64,000 nucleotides of DNA from Paenibacillus radicis (ex Xue et al. 2023) (GTDB taxonomy: Bacteria > Bacillota > Bacilli > Paenibacillales > NBRC-103111), in the NCBI RefSeq assembly GCF_024722015.1, contig NZ_JANQBD010000009.1, positions 223,558 through 287,557 of the forward strand. Direction: 5' to 3'. Shown here one piece after another: positions 53,798 to 64,000 of the stretch. The notes below the pieces were generated by a model. It saw nothing but the letters and a program-made list of their open reading frames with translations, had not been told where the DNA came from and ran no database searches. The translations under genes were made by a program, and so were the position numbers. Every line of letters starts with the position of its first letter. Position 1 is the stretch's first letter.

Positions 53798-55810
53798 ATG
53801 GAAGACCTATCAGCCTACCGGGAAGCGTTTATTGAAGAACTGGTGGATCAGCTTGAACGTATGGAGCAAGATTTGCTTTCTATGGAAAAGGACGCGTCGG
53901 AAGAAATAGTTCAATCCATTTTCCGTTCCGCTCACACCATTAAGGGCTCTTCAGCTGCCATGGGCTTTGAGGAGATGAAATCTTTAACTCATGAGGTTGA
54001 GCATTTGTTGGATATGGTTAGGGGAAACAAGCTTGAGGTAGATCCCCGTCTTATTAATTTGCTGTTTGGTGCTTTGGATGTGTTGAAAGCATTGCGGGAT
54101 GAATATATGCGGGGCCATACTTATTCGGATATTTCCAAACTGTTATACGACCTTCAGAATTTCACCAAAGGTACAGAAGTTCTTCTACCCAAATGGAGGA
54201 ATTTGCCGGAGCTTACCTTGGAACAATCACTGCGGCTGGAGGAAGCGGTGGAATCAGGGCTGCGCCTGTTGAAAATCCAGCTAAGTCTGGCGGACGATTG
54301 CCCCATGAAAGCCGCACGCTTCCATCTGATTGCTCAAGAAATATCTGCCCAATACGGAGCTATTATTGTATCGGAGCCATCTGCCTTATTTAAACAAGAA
54401 GGAGCAGCAGCGGAAGATGGCTATTCGGAATCCGTATTTTTGATAAGCACTTCTCTGGATATTAAAGACGTGCAGAATCAGGCGTCAATCCTAACGGATG
54501 TCAGGTTGGCTAAGGTGGAATCCTACAAACAGCCGTTAAGTAAAAAGGAGAGCCAGCCTTTGCCTGGCCCTAAGGAAACCGTATTAGAAGAAAAAAGTAA
54601 GCAGGGGCCGCAAACTATTCGTGTGAGTGTAGAGCGGTTGGAGCATCTTATGAATCTGGTGGGAGAACTGCTTATTGACCAGACCTCTCTCTCCCAGCTT
54701 AAGCAGTCAGTGTCTCATAGGTTTGCGAACGAAGAATTTGTGGAGAGACTTAGCGACATAACGGATCATATGTCCAGTATCGTGGAAGAGCTGCAGGAAA
54801 GCGTCATGAAAGCACGAATGCTGCCAATCGAGCATCTATTCAACCGTTTTCCGAGGATGGTTCGGGATCTCTCCCAGAAGCTGGACAAAGAAATCGAGTT
54901 AGTGTTAGAAGGGATGGAAACGGAGCTCGATCGGACGCTCATTGAAGAAATAGGGGATCCCTTAATTCATCTAATCCGCAATGCGGTTGATCACGGTATT
55001 GAATCTGCAGAGACACGCTTAAGTAAAGGCAAGAGAGCCAGAGGCCGTGTCCGTTTAAACTCGTACCATGAGGATAATCAGGTTGTTATTACTGTAGAAG
55101 ATGATGGAGCGGGGATCATTCCAGAGCGTATTAAAGCTTCTGCTTTGCGCAAGGGGATCATCTCGGAGGAGGAAGCGGGCAGACTCTCTGATCACAGCGC
55201 TATGTATTTAATCTTCCAGCCGGGATTCTCGACGGCGGCTTCAGTTAGCGAGGTGTCCGGCCGGGGTGTAGGAATGGATATTGTCCGCAATCAGATCGAG
55301 AGACTTAATGGACTAATAGATATTCAGTCCACTCCCGATGTAGGTACTTGCTTTACAGTTCGCATTCCGTTAACACTTGCTATTATTACAGGTCTGATGG
55401 TGAAGGTCAGCGACCGTGATTTTGTAATCCCAATGAATAACGTAATTGAGATTGTCCGTGTTCCTATGGAAGAGATTCAGACAGTACAAGGGGAGAGCGT
55501 CATTGTAATCCGCAATCAGGTTATCCCTCTTGTATGGTTGTGTGATGCTCTTCACTATTCAAAAGGGGAGCTTCACAGTAAATTCATCCCTGTTGTAATA
55601 GTGGGCTCAGCAGAAAAGAAGCTGGCAGTGGCGGTTGATGAGCTGATGGGAAATCAGGAAATTGTGATCAAAACGCTAGGGACATTTCTGGGGAAAATTC
55701 CTTTTATCGCTGGAGCTACAATTCTTGGGAATGGTCGGGTTGCCCTGATTTTGGAAATTGCTTATTTAATTCAAAGGTTAAAAAAGGATAAAGCTAGAGC
55801 GGTCGTATAA
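53798..55810 (+). CDS. cheA: chemotaxis histidine kinase CheA
   Basis: It has 670 residues from ATG at 53798, which has a full AAAGGAGG site. The HPt domain carries the phosphorylated histidine H46 in SAHTIKGSSAAMGF. A P2-like CheY-binding region lies near 150-205, the P3 dimerisation helices near 275-335, and the ATPase domain contains the N box LIHLIRNAVDHGIE and G boxes (DDGAGI, GRGVGMDIV). A CheW-like P5 domain ends it. All residues needed for a kinase are visible. No cheY, cheB or cheR is in the unit, so it may feed the general chemotaxis system or a separate output. Confidence 0.94.
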   Translation: MEDLSAYREAFIEELVDQLERMEQDLLSMEKDASEEIVQSIFRSAHTIKGSSAAMGFEEMKSLTHEVEHLLDMVRGNKLEVDPRLINLLFGALDVLKALRDEYMRGHTYSDISKLLYDLQNFTKGTEVLLPKWRNLPELTLEQSLRLEEAVESGLRLLKIQLSLADDCPMKAARFHLIAQEISAQYGAIIVSEPSALFKQEGAAAEDGYSESVFLISTSLDIKDVQNQASILTDVRLAKVESYKQPLSKKESQPLPGPKETVLEEKSKQGPQTIRVSVERLEHLMNLVGELLIDQTSLSQLKQSVSHRFANEEFVERLSDITDHMSSIVEELQESVMKARMLPIEHLFNRFPRMVRDLSQKLDKEIELVLEGMETELDRTLIEEIGDPLIHLIRNAVDHGIESAETRLSKGKRARGRVRLNSYHEDNQVVITVEDDGAGIIPERIKASALRKGIISEEEAGRLSDHSAMYLIFQPGFSTAASVSEVSGRGVGMDIVRNQIERLNGLIDIQSTPDVGTCFTVRIPLTLAIITGLMVKVSDRDFVIPMNNVIEIVRVPMEEIQTVQGESVIVIRNQVIPLVWLCDALHYSKGELHSKFIPVVIVGSAEKKLAVAVDELMGNQEIVIKTLGTFLGKIPFIAGATILGNGRVALILEIAYLIQRLKKDKARAVV

Positions 55811-55860
55811 TAGGGGCGCTTGTGGCGGCTGCGTACATGTTCTAATTCATTTAAAAATGT

Positions 55861-55902
55861 GGTTCTTACTCTTGCGAATATTCAAGAGTAGGGACCTTTT
55901 TT
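55861..55902 (+). terminator. terminator after cheA
   Basis: GGTTCTTACTCTTG pairs with CAAGAGTAGGGACC, followed by T6. The 117-bp repeat starts immediately after. Confidence 0.88.
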
Positions 55903-55903
55903 G

Positions 55904-56020
55904 ATAATATCAGACTTAATAAGTTTTCAGCGGAGCTGAAGAAGTCTGATATTGCAAGAAAAGCTACAATAAATACACGAATGTATCTTCCTTGAAAGGG
56001 CTTCGATCAGAAGCTTTTCT
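55904..56020 (+). repeat. 117-bp direct repeat, copy 1
   Basis: Identical to 56866-56982 except for about 4 bases. It contains an outer stem ATATCAGACTT ... AAGTCTGATAT with CAGCGGAGCTG folded inside, then the tail CACGAATGTATCTTC ... CTTCGATC ... GAAGCTTTTCT. The tail recurs, more degenerate, at 56131-56180 and 63167-63212. Non-coding. Confidence 0.85.
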
Positions 56021-56130
56021 GAAGATATAAGAAAGTTTAAGTGCCTTACAGCACTAAAGTAAAATACCGTTTCTGATATAAGTTTGCCGAGGGTACCCTA
56101 TTATCTCGCAAGACAAGCTGCCCTTAAGAT

Positions 56131-56180
56131 TGAATGTATCTTCAATGAAAGAATTTCGATCAGAAAGCTGTTCGAAGGAA
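56131..56180 (+). repeat. degenerate relative of the 117-bp repeat tail
   Basis: GAATGTATCTTC ... GAAAG ... TTCGATCAGAAAGC matches the second half of the 117-bp repeat with several changes. The stretches around it (56021-56130 and 56181-56310) show nothing else I recognise. Confidence 0.6.
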
Positions 56181-56310
56181 TGAAAAATGAGCGAGTAACC
56201 TGCCTACCTTGCTTAGATTGAGCTACACTAGAGCTTAAGATCTTGAATGCACCCCATGATCAAGGGGGATTTTTATAGGGATAAGTGGCGATGAGCCCTG
56301 GAGGATTTTG

Positions 56311-56500
56311 TACGGAACGGATAGTTCCGTTATTCCGTCTGCCGCCTCCAATTTGGGGCGATAGCGGAAGTGGAAATTCCGTTATGTTGGCCCAATTGGA
56401 GCATTTATGCACAAAAACAGAGTGATAACGGAACTGGCAGTTCCTTTATCACTCTGCTTTTTGGACTTTTCAGGCGATAAAGGAACAATTACTTCCGCAT
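56311..56500 (-). repeat. group of GGAA/TTCC palindromes, copy B of module 2
   Basis: Inverted counterpart of 21460-21648. Palindromes lie at 56311-56332, 56361-56385, 56409-56463 and 56478-56500. The largest has core arms CAGAGTGATAA and TTATCACTCTG, where the other copy has CAGAGAGATA and TATCTCTCTG, so one base pair has changed on both sides together. Confidence 0.8.
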
Positions 56501-56628
56501 TGCCCTCAACTTTCATGGATGCAGTACTGGCGTATTGTTTAGATGCAGGGGATATCTTCGCTAAAAGTATAGCGATGCTAACTGTACATGGAACACCTGC
56601 AGGGGAGTTCAGTGCTATCAATAACGGC

Positions 56629-56864
56629 TCGAAGACCGGCTTAGGGAAGTAAGGAAGCGGCGCAAAGCACAGAGTAGAACCGTAAGAGGGAACGGGTGTG
56701 GGATGGAGGAGCGATAGCGTTCGCCTTTGAAGTTCGGGTTCCTACCGCTATCAAACATAAATTCAAAGGAACACGACTTCAACAGCGACCGGAATCCCAT
56801 ACTCGATTCCCTCCCCACGCACAAACGTAGATTGTACACCAAGGACGCCGCAAGGCGTTTTTCT
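56629..56864 (-). repeat. dispersed foldback repeat, copy B of module 1
   Basis: Inverted copy of 20951-21184. Shared landmarks read on the minus strand are AACGCC-TGCGGCGTCCTTGG, GTTGAAGTCGTGTTCC and CTACTCTGTGCTTTGCG. It abuts the second 117-bp repeat within 2 nt. The spacer to module 2 differs in length and sequence from copy A (about 130 versus 275 bp), so the two modules may be separate units that travel or persist together. Confidence 0.8.
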
Positions 56865-56865
56865 T

Positions 56866-56982
56866 ATAATATCAGACTTTACATGTTTTCAGCGGAGCTG
56901 AAGAAGTCTGATATTGCAAGAAAAGCTACAATAAATACACGAATGTATCTTCCTTGAAAAGGCTTCGATCAGAAGCTTTTCT
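56866..56982 (+). repeat. 117-bp direct repeat, copy 2
   Basis: Second near-identical copy, 962 bp after the first. The two direct copies bracket both modules of the foldback element (56311-56864). The region from 56983 to the pcrB promoter shows nothing else of note. Confidence 0.85.
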
Positions 56983-57099
56983 TATAGAATTAATAAAAAC
57001 AGTAAGAGCAAGCGAGCATGAGCGATTCCAAGGTTATCTGCTCGACAGATGAAAGGATAAAGGATATCCGGCATTATGAATTAGCACATTTTTCCGTTG

Positions 57100-57128
57100 T
57101 TTCCCATTGATGAAAGAGAGTGTATAAT
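57100..57128 (+). promoter_or_regulatory. promoter of pcrB-pcrA-ligA
   Basis: TTTCCC, 17-nt spacer, perfect TATAAT (57123-57128). The -35 is poor, the -10 ideal. It lies 130 nt before pcrB. Confidence 0.5.
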
Positions 57129-57259
57129 GCGAAGGAGTGTTCCCCCAAAACAAATTTGACACAGATTCAGGGGTAGCTTAGACTAATTTTTAGAGAACAA
57201 AAATGATACGTCGCTTCATTAAAATAGAGTGACTAAGTATTGCTGGGAGGCACGGCCTT

Positions 57260-57952
57260 TTGTTATTGGATATGAAGCAATGGAAGCATGTCTTTAAGCT
57301 GGATCCTGACCGGGAGCTTTCAGACGATCAGCTGGACCGTCTTTGTTTATCAGGAACGGATGCAGTTCTGGTCGGCGGGTCCTCAGGTGTTACCTATGAT
57401 AATACGGTTGATTTGCTTGCGAGAATCCGTAGATATGAAGTGCCTTGTGTGCTGGAGGTCTCCAATCAAGAAGCTATTGTCCCGGGATATGATTTATTTT
57501 TTATACCTATTGTATTGAACGCGCGGGATCCACAATGGATCGTAGGGCATCATCATCAAGCGCTTCGCGAATATGGAGCTATTCTGGATTGGCAGCAAGT
57601 AAGGACCGAAGGCTATATTATGCTGAATGGGGACTCCACTGCCGCCTTAATTACAGAAGCTGATACCCAGCTTGATACGAAGGACGTCGAGGCATACGTG
57701 CGAATGGCGGATCGGTTATTTCATTGTTCAATTGTTTATCTGGAATACAGCGGGGTGTTTGGAGATATGAACCTCGTATCGCGCGCCCGAGATTTGTTGC
57801 ACAGCTCAAGGCTTTTTTACGGGGGCGGCATTGACGGTCCGGATAAAGCGCGTGAAGCAGCCAAGGCAGCCCATACCGTTGTGGTTGGAAATGTGGTTTA
57901 TGAGCAGTTTGAACAGGCGTTAGCCACGGTGCAGGCAGTCAAATCCATTTAA
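57260..57952 (+). CDS. pcrB: heptaprenylglyceryl phosphate synthase
   Basis: TIM-barrel prenyltransferase that joins heptaprenyl diphosphate to glycerol-1-phosphate, giving archaeal-type ether lipids in Firmicutes. It has 230 residues, usual length. Family blocks WKHVFKLDP, SGTDAVLVGGSSGVT, VLEVSNQEAIVPGYDLFFIP, YLEYSGVFGD and LFYGGGIDGPDKA follow Bacillus PcrB closely. The start is taken as TTG at 57260 from the GGGAGG site; ATG at 57272 would cut four residues. Followed by pcrA and ligA as in Bacillus. Confidence 0.93.
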   Translation: MLLDMKQWKHVFKLDPDRELSDDQLDRLCLSGTDAVLVGGSSGVTYDNTVDLLARIRRYEVPCVLEVSNQEAIVPGYDLFFIPIVLNARDPQWIVGHHHQALREYGAILDWQQVRTEGYIMLNGDSTAALITEADTQLDTKDVEAYVRMADRLFHCSIVYLEYSGVFGDMNLVSRARDLLHSSRLFYGGGIDGPDKAREAAKAAHTVVVGNVVYEQFEQALATVQAVKSI

Positions 57953-58039
57953 AACGAATTCATTTTTACTACAAACACTCCATTCATTGTTTTATTAATA
58001 AACTCATATGAGAAACCGTTATCGAAGGGATTAGATATC

Positions 58040-60382
58040 ATGAATGAAACCATCGATTTATTTGCATCTATAGATTCTTTGAATCCTCAGCAAAAGAAAG
58101 CTGTCGAGACAGTCGACGGTCCGCTTCTAATAATGGCTGGAGCGGGCAGCGGCAAGACCCGAGTGCTGACGCACCGGATCGCCTATTTAATTGCAACAAG
58201 AAAGGCTGCGCCATGGAGCATACTGGCAATCACCTTTACAAACAAAGCATCACGTGAAATGCAGGAACGGGTGAGCAAGCTGGTCGGCCCGAATGGCCGG
58301 GACATCTGGGTATCCACCTTCCACTCCATGTGTGTGCGTATTTTGCGCAAGGATATTTCCCGCATCGGCTTTACAAACAATTTCACCATACTTGATTCCG
58401 GTGATCAATTATCCGTAATTAAGAACTGCATGAAGGAGCTTAACATCGATGTTAAGAAGTTTGAGCCCAAAGCGGTTCAGGCCGCAATGGGTGGCTACAA
58501 GAACGAGCTGAAAACTCCGGAGATGGTTGAAAGTACAATCGGGGACTACTTCGATGGTGTCGTGGCCAAAGTGTACAAGCTGTATCAGAAAAAGCTGAGA
58601 CACAACAACTCGCTGGATTTTGACGACTTGATTATGACGACGATACGTCTATTTAAGGAAGAGCCCGAGGTGTTGGAATTTTATCAAAACAAGTTCCAGT
58701 ACATCCATGTTGACGAATACCAGGATACGAACCGTGCTCAATACATGCTTTGTTTAATGCTGGCGGACAAGCACAACCGCATATGCGTCGTCGGAGACAG
58801 TGACCAGTCGATTTATCGCTGGCGGGGTGCGGATATTAGCAATATCCTCAATTTCGAGCAGGACTATCCGAAGGCGACAACTATTTTATTAGAACAAAAT
58901 TACCGTTCTACCTCCACGATTTTGAATGCAGCCAATAAAGTAATTGCTAACAATGCTGGCCGTAAAGCGAAAAATCTGTGGACGAGCAAGGGTGACGGAA
59001 GCAAAATACGTATGTACCAAGCTGATTCTGAGCATGAAGAAGGGTACTTTATTACAAGTGAGATTAATAAACATGTAGCTAGCGGCAAAAGATATGAAGA
59101 TCATGCCATTCTTTACAGGACCAATGCTCAGTCGCGTATTATAGAGGAAATACTAATTAAATCGGATATTCCTTACCAAATCGTTGGCGGCGTCAAGTTC
59201 TATGATCGTAAAGAAATTAAGGATATCCTTGCTTACCTGAGGCTTATTTCCAACCCCAATGATGACATTAGCTTTGTGCGGGTTGTAAATGTACCGAAAC
59301 GGGGCATAGGTGATACGACCGTTGAACGGCTGGCGGATGCAGCAGCACGCAGAGGCGTCTCCTTGTTCACAGTTTTAGAGGAAGTAGACGGCATGGAGAT
59401 TGGAGCGAAGGCTAAGCATGCACTGGCTGACTTTCGCGAAATGATCGATAACCTGAACCGTATGGTCGATTATTTGTCTGTAACGGAATTGACCGAAAAA
59501 ATGCTGGAGCTTACCCAATACCGGCTCGAGTTTCAACGTGAAAAAACGATTGAATCAACAGCGCGGCTGGAAAATATCGATGAGTTTCTGTCCGTTACGT
59601 TGGATTTTGAGAAGCGCAACGAGGACAAAACGCTTATCTCCTTCCTTACCGATCTGGCGTTGATTGCGGACATCGATTCGTTGAACAAAACAGAAGAGGA
59701 TAAGGCGGACAGTGGTAATGCTGTCGTATTGATGACTATGCACAGCGCCAAGGGACTGGAATTCCCCGTTGTCTTTATTATTGGTATGGAGGAAGGTGTG
59801 TTCCCTCACAGCCGTGCCTCGAATGATAATGAGGAGCTCGAAGAAGAGCGCCGGCTGGCTTATGTGGGCATCACCCGTGCTGAGCAGGAGCTTTACCTCA
59901 CCTGCGCCAGAATGCGCACCTTGTTCGGGCGCACCAACATGAACGCTCCCTCGCGGTTCCTTACGGAAATCCCCGAGGAGCTGCTGGAGCTGGCTTCGCC
60001 TGGCCGCACCATCGGCGGCCGCTCGGGCGGTGCCTCAGCCGGCCGTGAGAGCCGCTACGGCTCCACGGGCAGCTTCGGCAGCGCAAGTGCCTCGGCTCCC
60101 GCCTCCGGCGGCAGAACCGTCAGCTTCCGGGCCTCAGCGCCCGGAAGCGCAGCTCCAACCGGTGCAGCCCGGCCGGTTGTGGTAAGTGCAGGCGGCGCTG
60201 CCGCCGGATCGGTGCCCGAATTCAAGATGGGCGATAAAGTCGCCCATGGCAAGTGGGGCACCGGAACCGTCGTCGCCATGAAAGGCTCCGGCGACGACAC
60301 CGAGCTGCAGATCGCGTTTCCTGCGCCTGTCGGAGTGAAGCGGCTGCTCGCCAAGTTCGCTCCGATTATGAAGCAAAGCTAG
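58040..60382 (+). CDS. pcrA: ATP-dependent DNA helicase PcrA
   Basis: Superfamily 1 3'-5' helicase needed for rolling-circle replication and repair. It has 780 residues. Motif I is [11 protein letters not shown] (about 33-43), then [14 protein letters not shown], the Walker B region [24 protein letters not shown], and motifs V and VI ([33 protein letters not shown]). The C-terminal ~120 residues contain a GC-rich Gly/Ala/Ser linker (about 652-720) and a final Tudor-like [17 protein letters not shown] domain that contacts RNA polymerase in relatives. ATG behind AAGGGA. Confidence 0.97.
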   Translation: MNETIDLFASIDSLNPQQKKAVETVDGPLLIMAGAGSGKTRVLTHRIAYLIATRKAAPWSILAITFTNKASREMQERVSKLVGPNGRDIWVSTFHSMCVRILRKDISRIGFTNNFTILDSGDQLSVIKNCMKELNIDVKKFEPKAVQAAMGGYKNELKTPEMVESTIGDYFDGVVAKVYKLYQKKLRHNNSLDFDDLIMTTIRLFKEEPEVLEFYQNKFQYIHVDEYQDTNRAQYMLCLMLADKHNRICVVGDSDQSIYRWRGADISNILNFEQDYPKATTILLEQNYRSTSTILNAANKVIANNAGRKAKNLWTSKGDGSKIRMYQADSEHEEGYFITSEINKHVASGKRYEDHAILYRTNAQSRIIEEILIKSDIPYQIVGGVKFYDRKEIKDILAYLRLISNPNDDISFVRVVNVPKRGIGDTTVERLADAAARRGVSLFTVLEEVDGMEIGAKAKHALADFREMIDNLNRMVDYLSVTELTEKMLELTQYRLEFQREKTIESTARLENIDEFLSVTLDFEKRNEDKTLISFLTDLALIADIDSLNKTEEDKADSGNAVVLMTMHSAKGLEFPVVFIIGMEEGVFPHSRASNDNEELEEERRLAYVGITRAEQELYLTCARMRTLFGRTNMNAPSRFLTEIPEELLELASPGRTIGGRSGGASAGRESRYGSTGSFGSASASAPASGGRTVSFRASAPGSAAPTGAARPVVVSAGGAAAGSVPEFKMGDKVAHGKWGTGTVVAMKGSGDDTELQIAFPAPVGVKRLLAKFAPIMKQS

Positions 60383-60444
60383 CAGCCCCGTAGTGGTTCA
60401 ACACAGCAGTTGTATACTGTTTATTCGCCAATGCTTTTATTTAG

Positions 60445-62494
<2,050 letters not shown>

Positions 62495-62650
62495 CATCCG
62501 GGTAGAAAGTTTAAGTTCTTTGCAGCACTTTTAAGTGGGAATGCTCTTGCTAACTCCGTGTAAGTAATTCATGAAATGAGGACAGATGTTCAAGGATTGT
62601 TTTCATTGTAGAGGAGATCAGGATACTCTTGTGATTACTGAAAGAAAGAC

Positions 62651-62840
62651 GTTAGATGGAAATTCTCCCGTTAATCCAACCTGGAAATCGTTTTAAAGCA
62701 AGCTAACTGGAAAAACTCCTGCTAATCAAAGCGAAAGGGATGAGATCAGCCCAGTTCTTTAGAATTAGCATGAGAAATTCCAGTGATAGGGCTTGGAATG
62801 CTATTTTTGGGAGAAAATAACGTGATAATTTCCTGATAAT
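62651..62840. repeat. second cluster of the ~23-bp two-orientation motifs
   Basis: Reverse copies lie at 62651-62675 and 62704-62726, forward copies at 62764-62787 and 62817-62840. The copy TAACTGGAAAAACTCCTGC at 62704 is nearly the reverse complement of ATTAGCATGAGAAATTCCAG at 62764. Same family as 42421-42682. Confidence 0.7.
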
Positions 62841-62861
62841 TGTGTGGGGTTCGCTGGATTT

Positions 62862-62923
62862 TTCCAACTCGTGCGAATCCCGGGTGCGCGTTGCGGCATG
62901 GCATGGCGGTCGATCGAGCCCCA
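62862..62923 (+). repeat. 62-bp GC-rich dispersed repeat, copy 2
   Basis: Copy of 42051-42112. In this copy GTGTGGGGTTCG (62841-62852) can pair with CGAGCCCCAC at the end of the block, making a long stem that copy 1 lacks on its left side. 62924-63113 shows nothing recognisable. Confidence 0.7.
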
Positions 62924-63113
62924 CGTGGCCACGTCATACTGTAAACGAACCACGAACCGTGCGCTTAATGCGCGTTGGAAAGCGGACTCATCACTGCTAT
63001 TCGCTGGGAATACCCAAGAAGGGCTATCTCAAAAGGGTAAACCTAGTGAGTAAATGTATCCCATAGAATGTGTAAAAGGACTTAAGCTTGAAGATTCTTT
63101 TGCAATCGTGGAT

Positions 63114-63155
63114 GGGCTGTTCCAAAATGAATTTTGGGACAACCCTTTCTTATTT
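63114..63155 (+). terminator. terminator-like hairpin before the rRNA leader
   Basis: GGGCTGTTCCAAAAT pairs with ATTTTGGGACAACCC (one mismatch, one wobble), then a T-rich tail. No gene directly upstream needs it; it may shield the rRNA promoters from read-through or belong to the repeat that follows. Confidence 0.6.
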
Positions 63156-63166
63156 TCACAAAAAAA

Positions 63167-63212
63167 CACGAATGTATCTTCATCGAAAGAACTTCGATCC
63201 GAAGCTTTTCTT
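63167..63212 (+). repeat. degenerate relative of the 117-bp repeat tail
   Basis: CACGAATGTATCTTC ... GAAAGAACTTCGATCC, then GAAGCTTTTCTTAT, matches the tails at 55974-56020 and 56936-56982. It lies between ligA and the rRNA promoters. Confidence 0.7.
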
Positions 63213-63500
63213 ATGTGCTCTTTGAACATTCATTTTAGCGGTTCACTAATCGATAGGATATGTCCATTCGTTTTAAACGGTTTTTGCATAAATTCTTATT
63301 CCGATGTACATTCTTTAAAAGGGCTGAAAACTTAAGATCTGATCAAAAAGCAATGAATGCAATGAACCACCAAGTGGATCACATCCATCTGAATAGTGTT
63401 ACCAATTGGCTTCGAGAGGGCTTTCTTCAAGGAAATAGAGGGGTTTATCTATAGAAAGAGGGCCATTTAATGCTGATTTGAAAATAATTGAAGAAAACAG

Positions 63501-63530
63501 TTGCAATTAGTATCGCATTTATGGTACATT
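63501..63530 (+). promoter_or_regulatory. rRNA operon promoter P1
   Basis: TTGCAA, 18-nt spacer, TACATT, upstream of P2, with an A-rich stretch before it that may act as an UP element. Confidence 0.6.
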
Positions 63531-63599
63531 ACCACTTGTCGCCGCTGAGCCGGTGATGATTTATAAAGAACAAGCTCGAAAATGGAAATAAAAAAGATG

Positions 63600-63628
63600 T
63601 TGCAATATGCAGTCGTTTCTGATAAGAT
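63600..63628 (+). promoter_or_regulatory. rRNA operon promoter P2
   Basis: TTGCAA, 17-nt spacer, TAAGAT, about 155 nt before the 16S start. Tandem promoters with the same -35 are usual for rrn operons. Confidence 0.7.
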
Positions 63629-63674
63629 AAATTCTTGTCACGACAAAAATTGTGATATCAAATAAGAAGTGAAA

Positions 63675-63695
63675 GCTCTTTGAAAACTGAACAAA
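63675..63695 (+). promoter_or_regulatory. boxA-like antitermination site in the rRNA leader
   Basis: GCTCTTTGAAAACTGAAC followed by AAA is the leader sequence typical of Bacilli rRNA operons and contains the Nus-binding boxA. Confidence 0.75.
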
Positions 63696-63785
63696 TGATG
63701 GTTGAATGCCATAATGAATTACAATGAATTGCTAGTGTTTTTTGAGCTTAAGACAAGCTTGCGTTAAACGGTCCTTGTGGCCAAC

Positions 63786-64000
63786 TTTAATGGAGAGTTT
63801 GATCCTGGCTCAGGACGAACGCTGGCGGCGTGCCTAATACATGCAAGTCGAGCGGATTTCACCTTCGGGTGAAGTTAGCGGCGGACGGGTGAGTAACACG
63901 TAGGCAACCTGCCTGTAAGACCGGGATAACTATCGGAAACGATAGCTAAGAGCGGATAGCTGGATGGAACGCATGTTCTGTTCATGAAACACGGAGCAAT
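63786..64000 (+). rRNA. rrs: 16S ribosomal RNA, 5' part (right end cut by window)
   Basis: The conserved start GGAGAGTTTGATCCTGGCTC, the block GACGAACGCTGGCGGCGTGC, and GCGGACGGGTGAGTAACACG are present. The 5' end is set by comparison with Bacillus 16S. About the first 215 nt are in the window. The V1-V2 sequence fits the Paenibacillus group. 23S and 5S should follow to the right. Confidence 0.97.

Noticed and set aside
56382..56621. 79-residue minus-strand frame across the GGAA/TTCC palindromes
   Set aside because: It runs through hairpins shared with a copy where no such frame exists; a by-product of the repeat.
55904..56982. Insertion sequence bounded by 117-bp direct repeats
   Set aside because: No transposase frame, no terminal inverted repeats and no clear target duplication; kept only as a repeat finding.
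62862..62923. tRNA-like T-loop (GTTCGAATCC-type) in the GC-rich repeat
   Set aside because: No acceptor stem, anticodon arm or CCA-side pairing could be built.
62703..62924. Reverse-strand frame similar to one at 41856-42209
   Set aside because: The similarity lies only over the 62-bp GC-rich repeat; no ribosome site in either place.
63054..63335. 93-residue frame upstream of the rRNA promoters
   Set aside because: It contains a terminator-like hairpin and a repeat tail and shows no ribosome site.

Overview
The window looks like a chromosomal stretch from a spore-forming, flagellated Firmicute of the Paenibacillus group. Three things support this. The partial 16S rRNA gene at the right end has the Paenibacillus-type start (an ACACGTAGGCAACCTGCC stretch near 63,895). 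Gene order follows Bacillus for ftsE-ftsX-ctpB-minJ-uvrB-uvrA and for pcrB-pcrA-ligA. Ribosome binding sites are strong and GTG or TTG starts are frequent. I see no prophage, no intact insertion sequence, no CRISPR array and no tRNA.

Region by region. 1-5.7 kb: the end of an arginine biosynthesis operon (argB 3' part, argD, argF, argG, argH). 5.7-6.0 kb: a non-coding stretch with a tight cluster of DnaA-box-like 9-mers. 6.0-13.6 kb: a VanW-type wall protein on the minus strand, then ftsE, ftsX, an EnvC/M23 murein hydrolase, CtpB protease and MinJ. 13.6-15.2 kb: motA-motB on the minus strand. 15.3-20.9 kb: uvrB (good promoter plus a LexA-like box), uvrA and a small membrane protein. 20.9-21.8 kb: a non-coding structured repeat. 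21.8-23.7 kb: a sugar isomerase and two unknown small genes.

23.8-30.9 kb is the most interesting part: a six-gene minus-strand operon that looks like a non-canonical dlt (teichoic acid aminoacylation) system. It encodes a membrane-anchored FG-GAP protein, an acyl carrier protein, a class II synthetase-like amino acid:[carrier protein] ligase in place of the DltA adenylation enzyme, a DltD-like SGNH protein, a 36-residue DltX-like microprotein ending in FIYEGF, and a DltB-like MBOAT. The ligase would charge the carrier protein, MBOAT plus microprotein would pass the aminoacyl group across the membrane, and the SGNH protein would act outside. The amino acid and the acceptor polymer are unknown.

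31-42 kb: a PAS-GGDEF protein, a U32 peptidase-family protein (RlhA-like), a 1546-residue S-layer-homology protein, and a PadR regulator translationally coupled to a HAAS-SEDS fusion. 43-47.3 kb: a Gld-type ABC exporter with GldG-like and DUF4340 proteins. 47.3-51.4 kb: a signal-less pectinesterase, a lipoprotein solute-binding protein and two coat-like proteins. 51.7-55.8 kb: an MCP-CheW-CheA unit. 57.2-62.5 kb: pcrB, pcrA and a divergent ligA. 63.5-64 kb: tandem rRNA promoters, boxA and the 16S 5' end.

The long gaps at 20.9-21.8, 42.0-43.0, 55.8-57.2 and 62.5-63.3 kb are not empty. They carry at least four families of dispersed non-coding repeats: a ~235-bp foldback, GGAA/TTCC palindromes with one compensatory change, a 117-bp direct repeat with degenerate relatives, and a ~23-bp two-orientation motif beside a 62-bp GC-rich block. 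All coordinates, motif matches and identities were read by eye.
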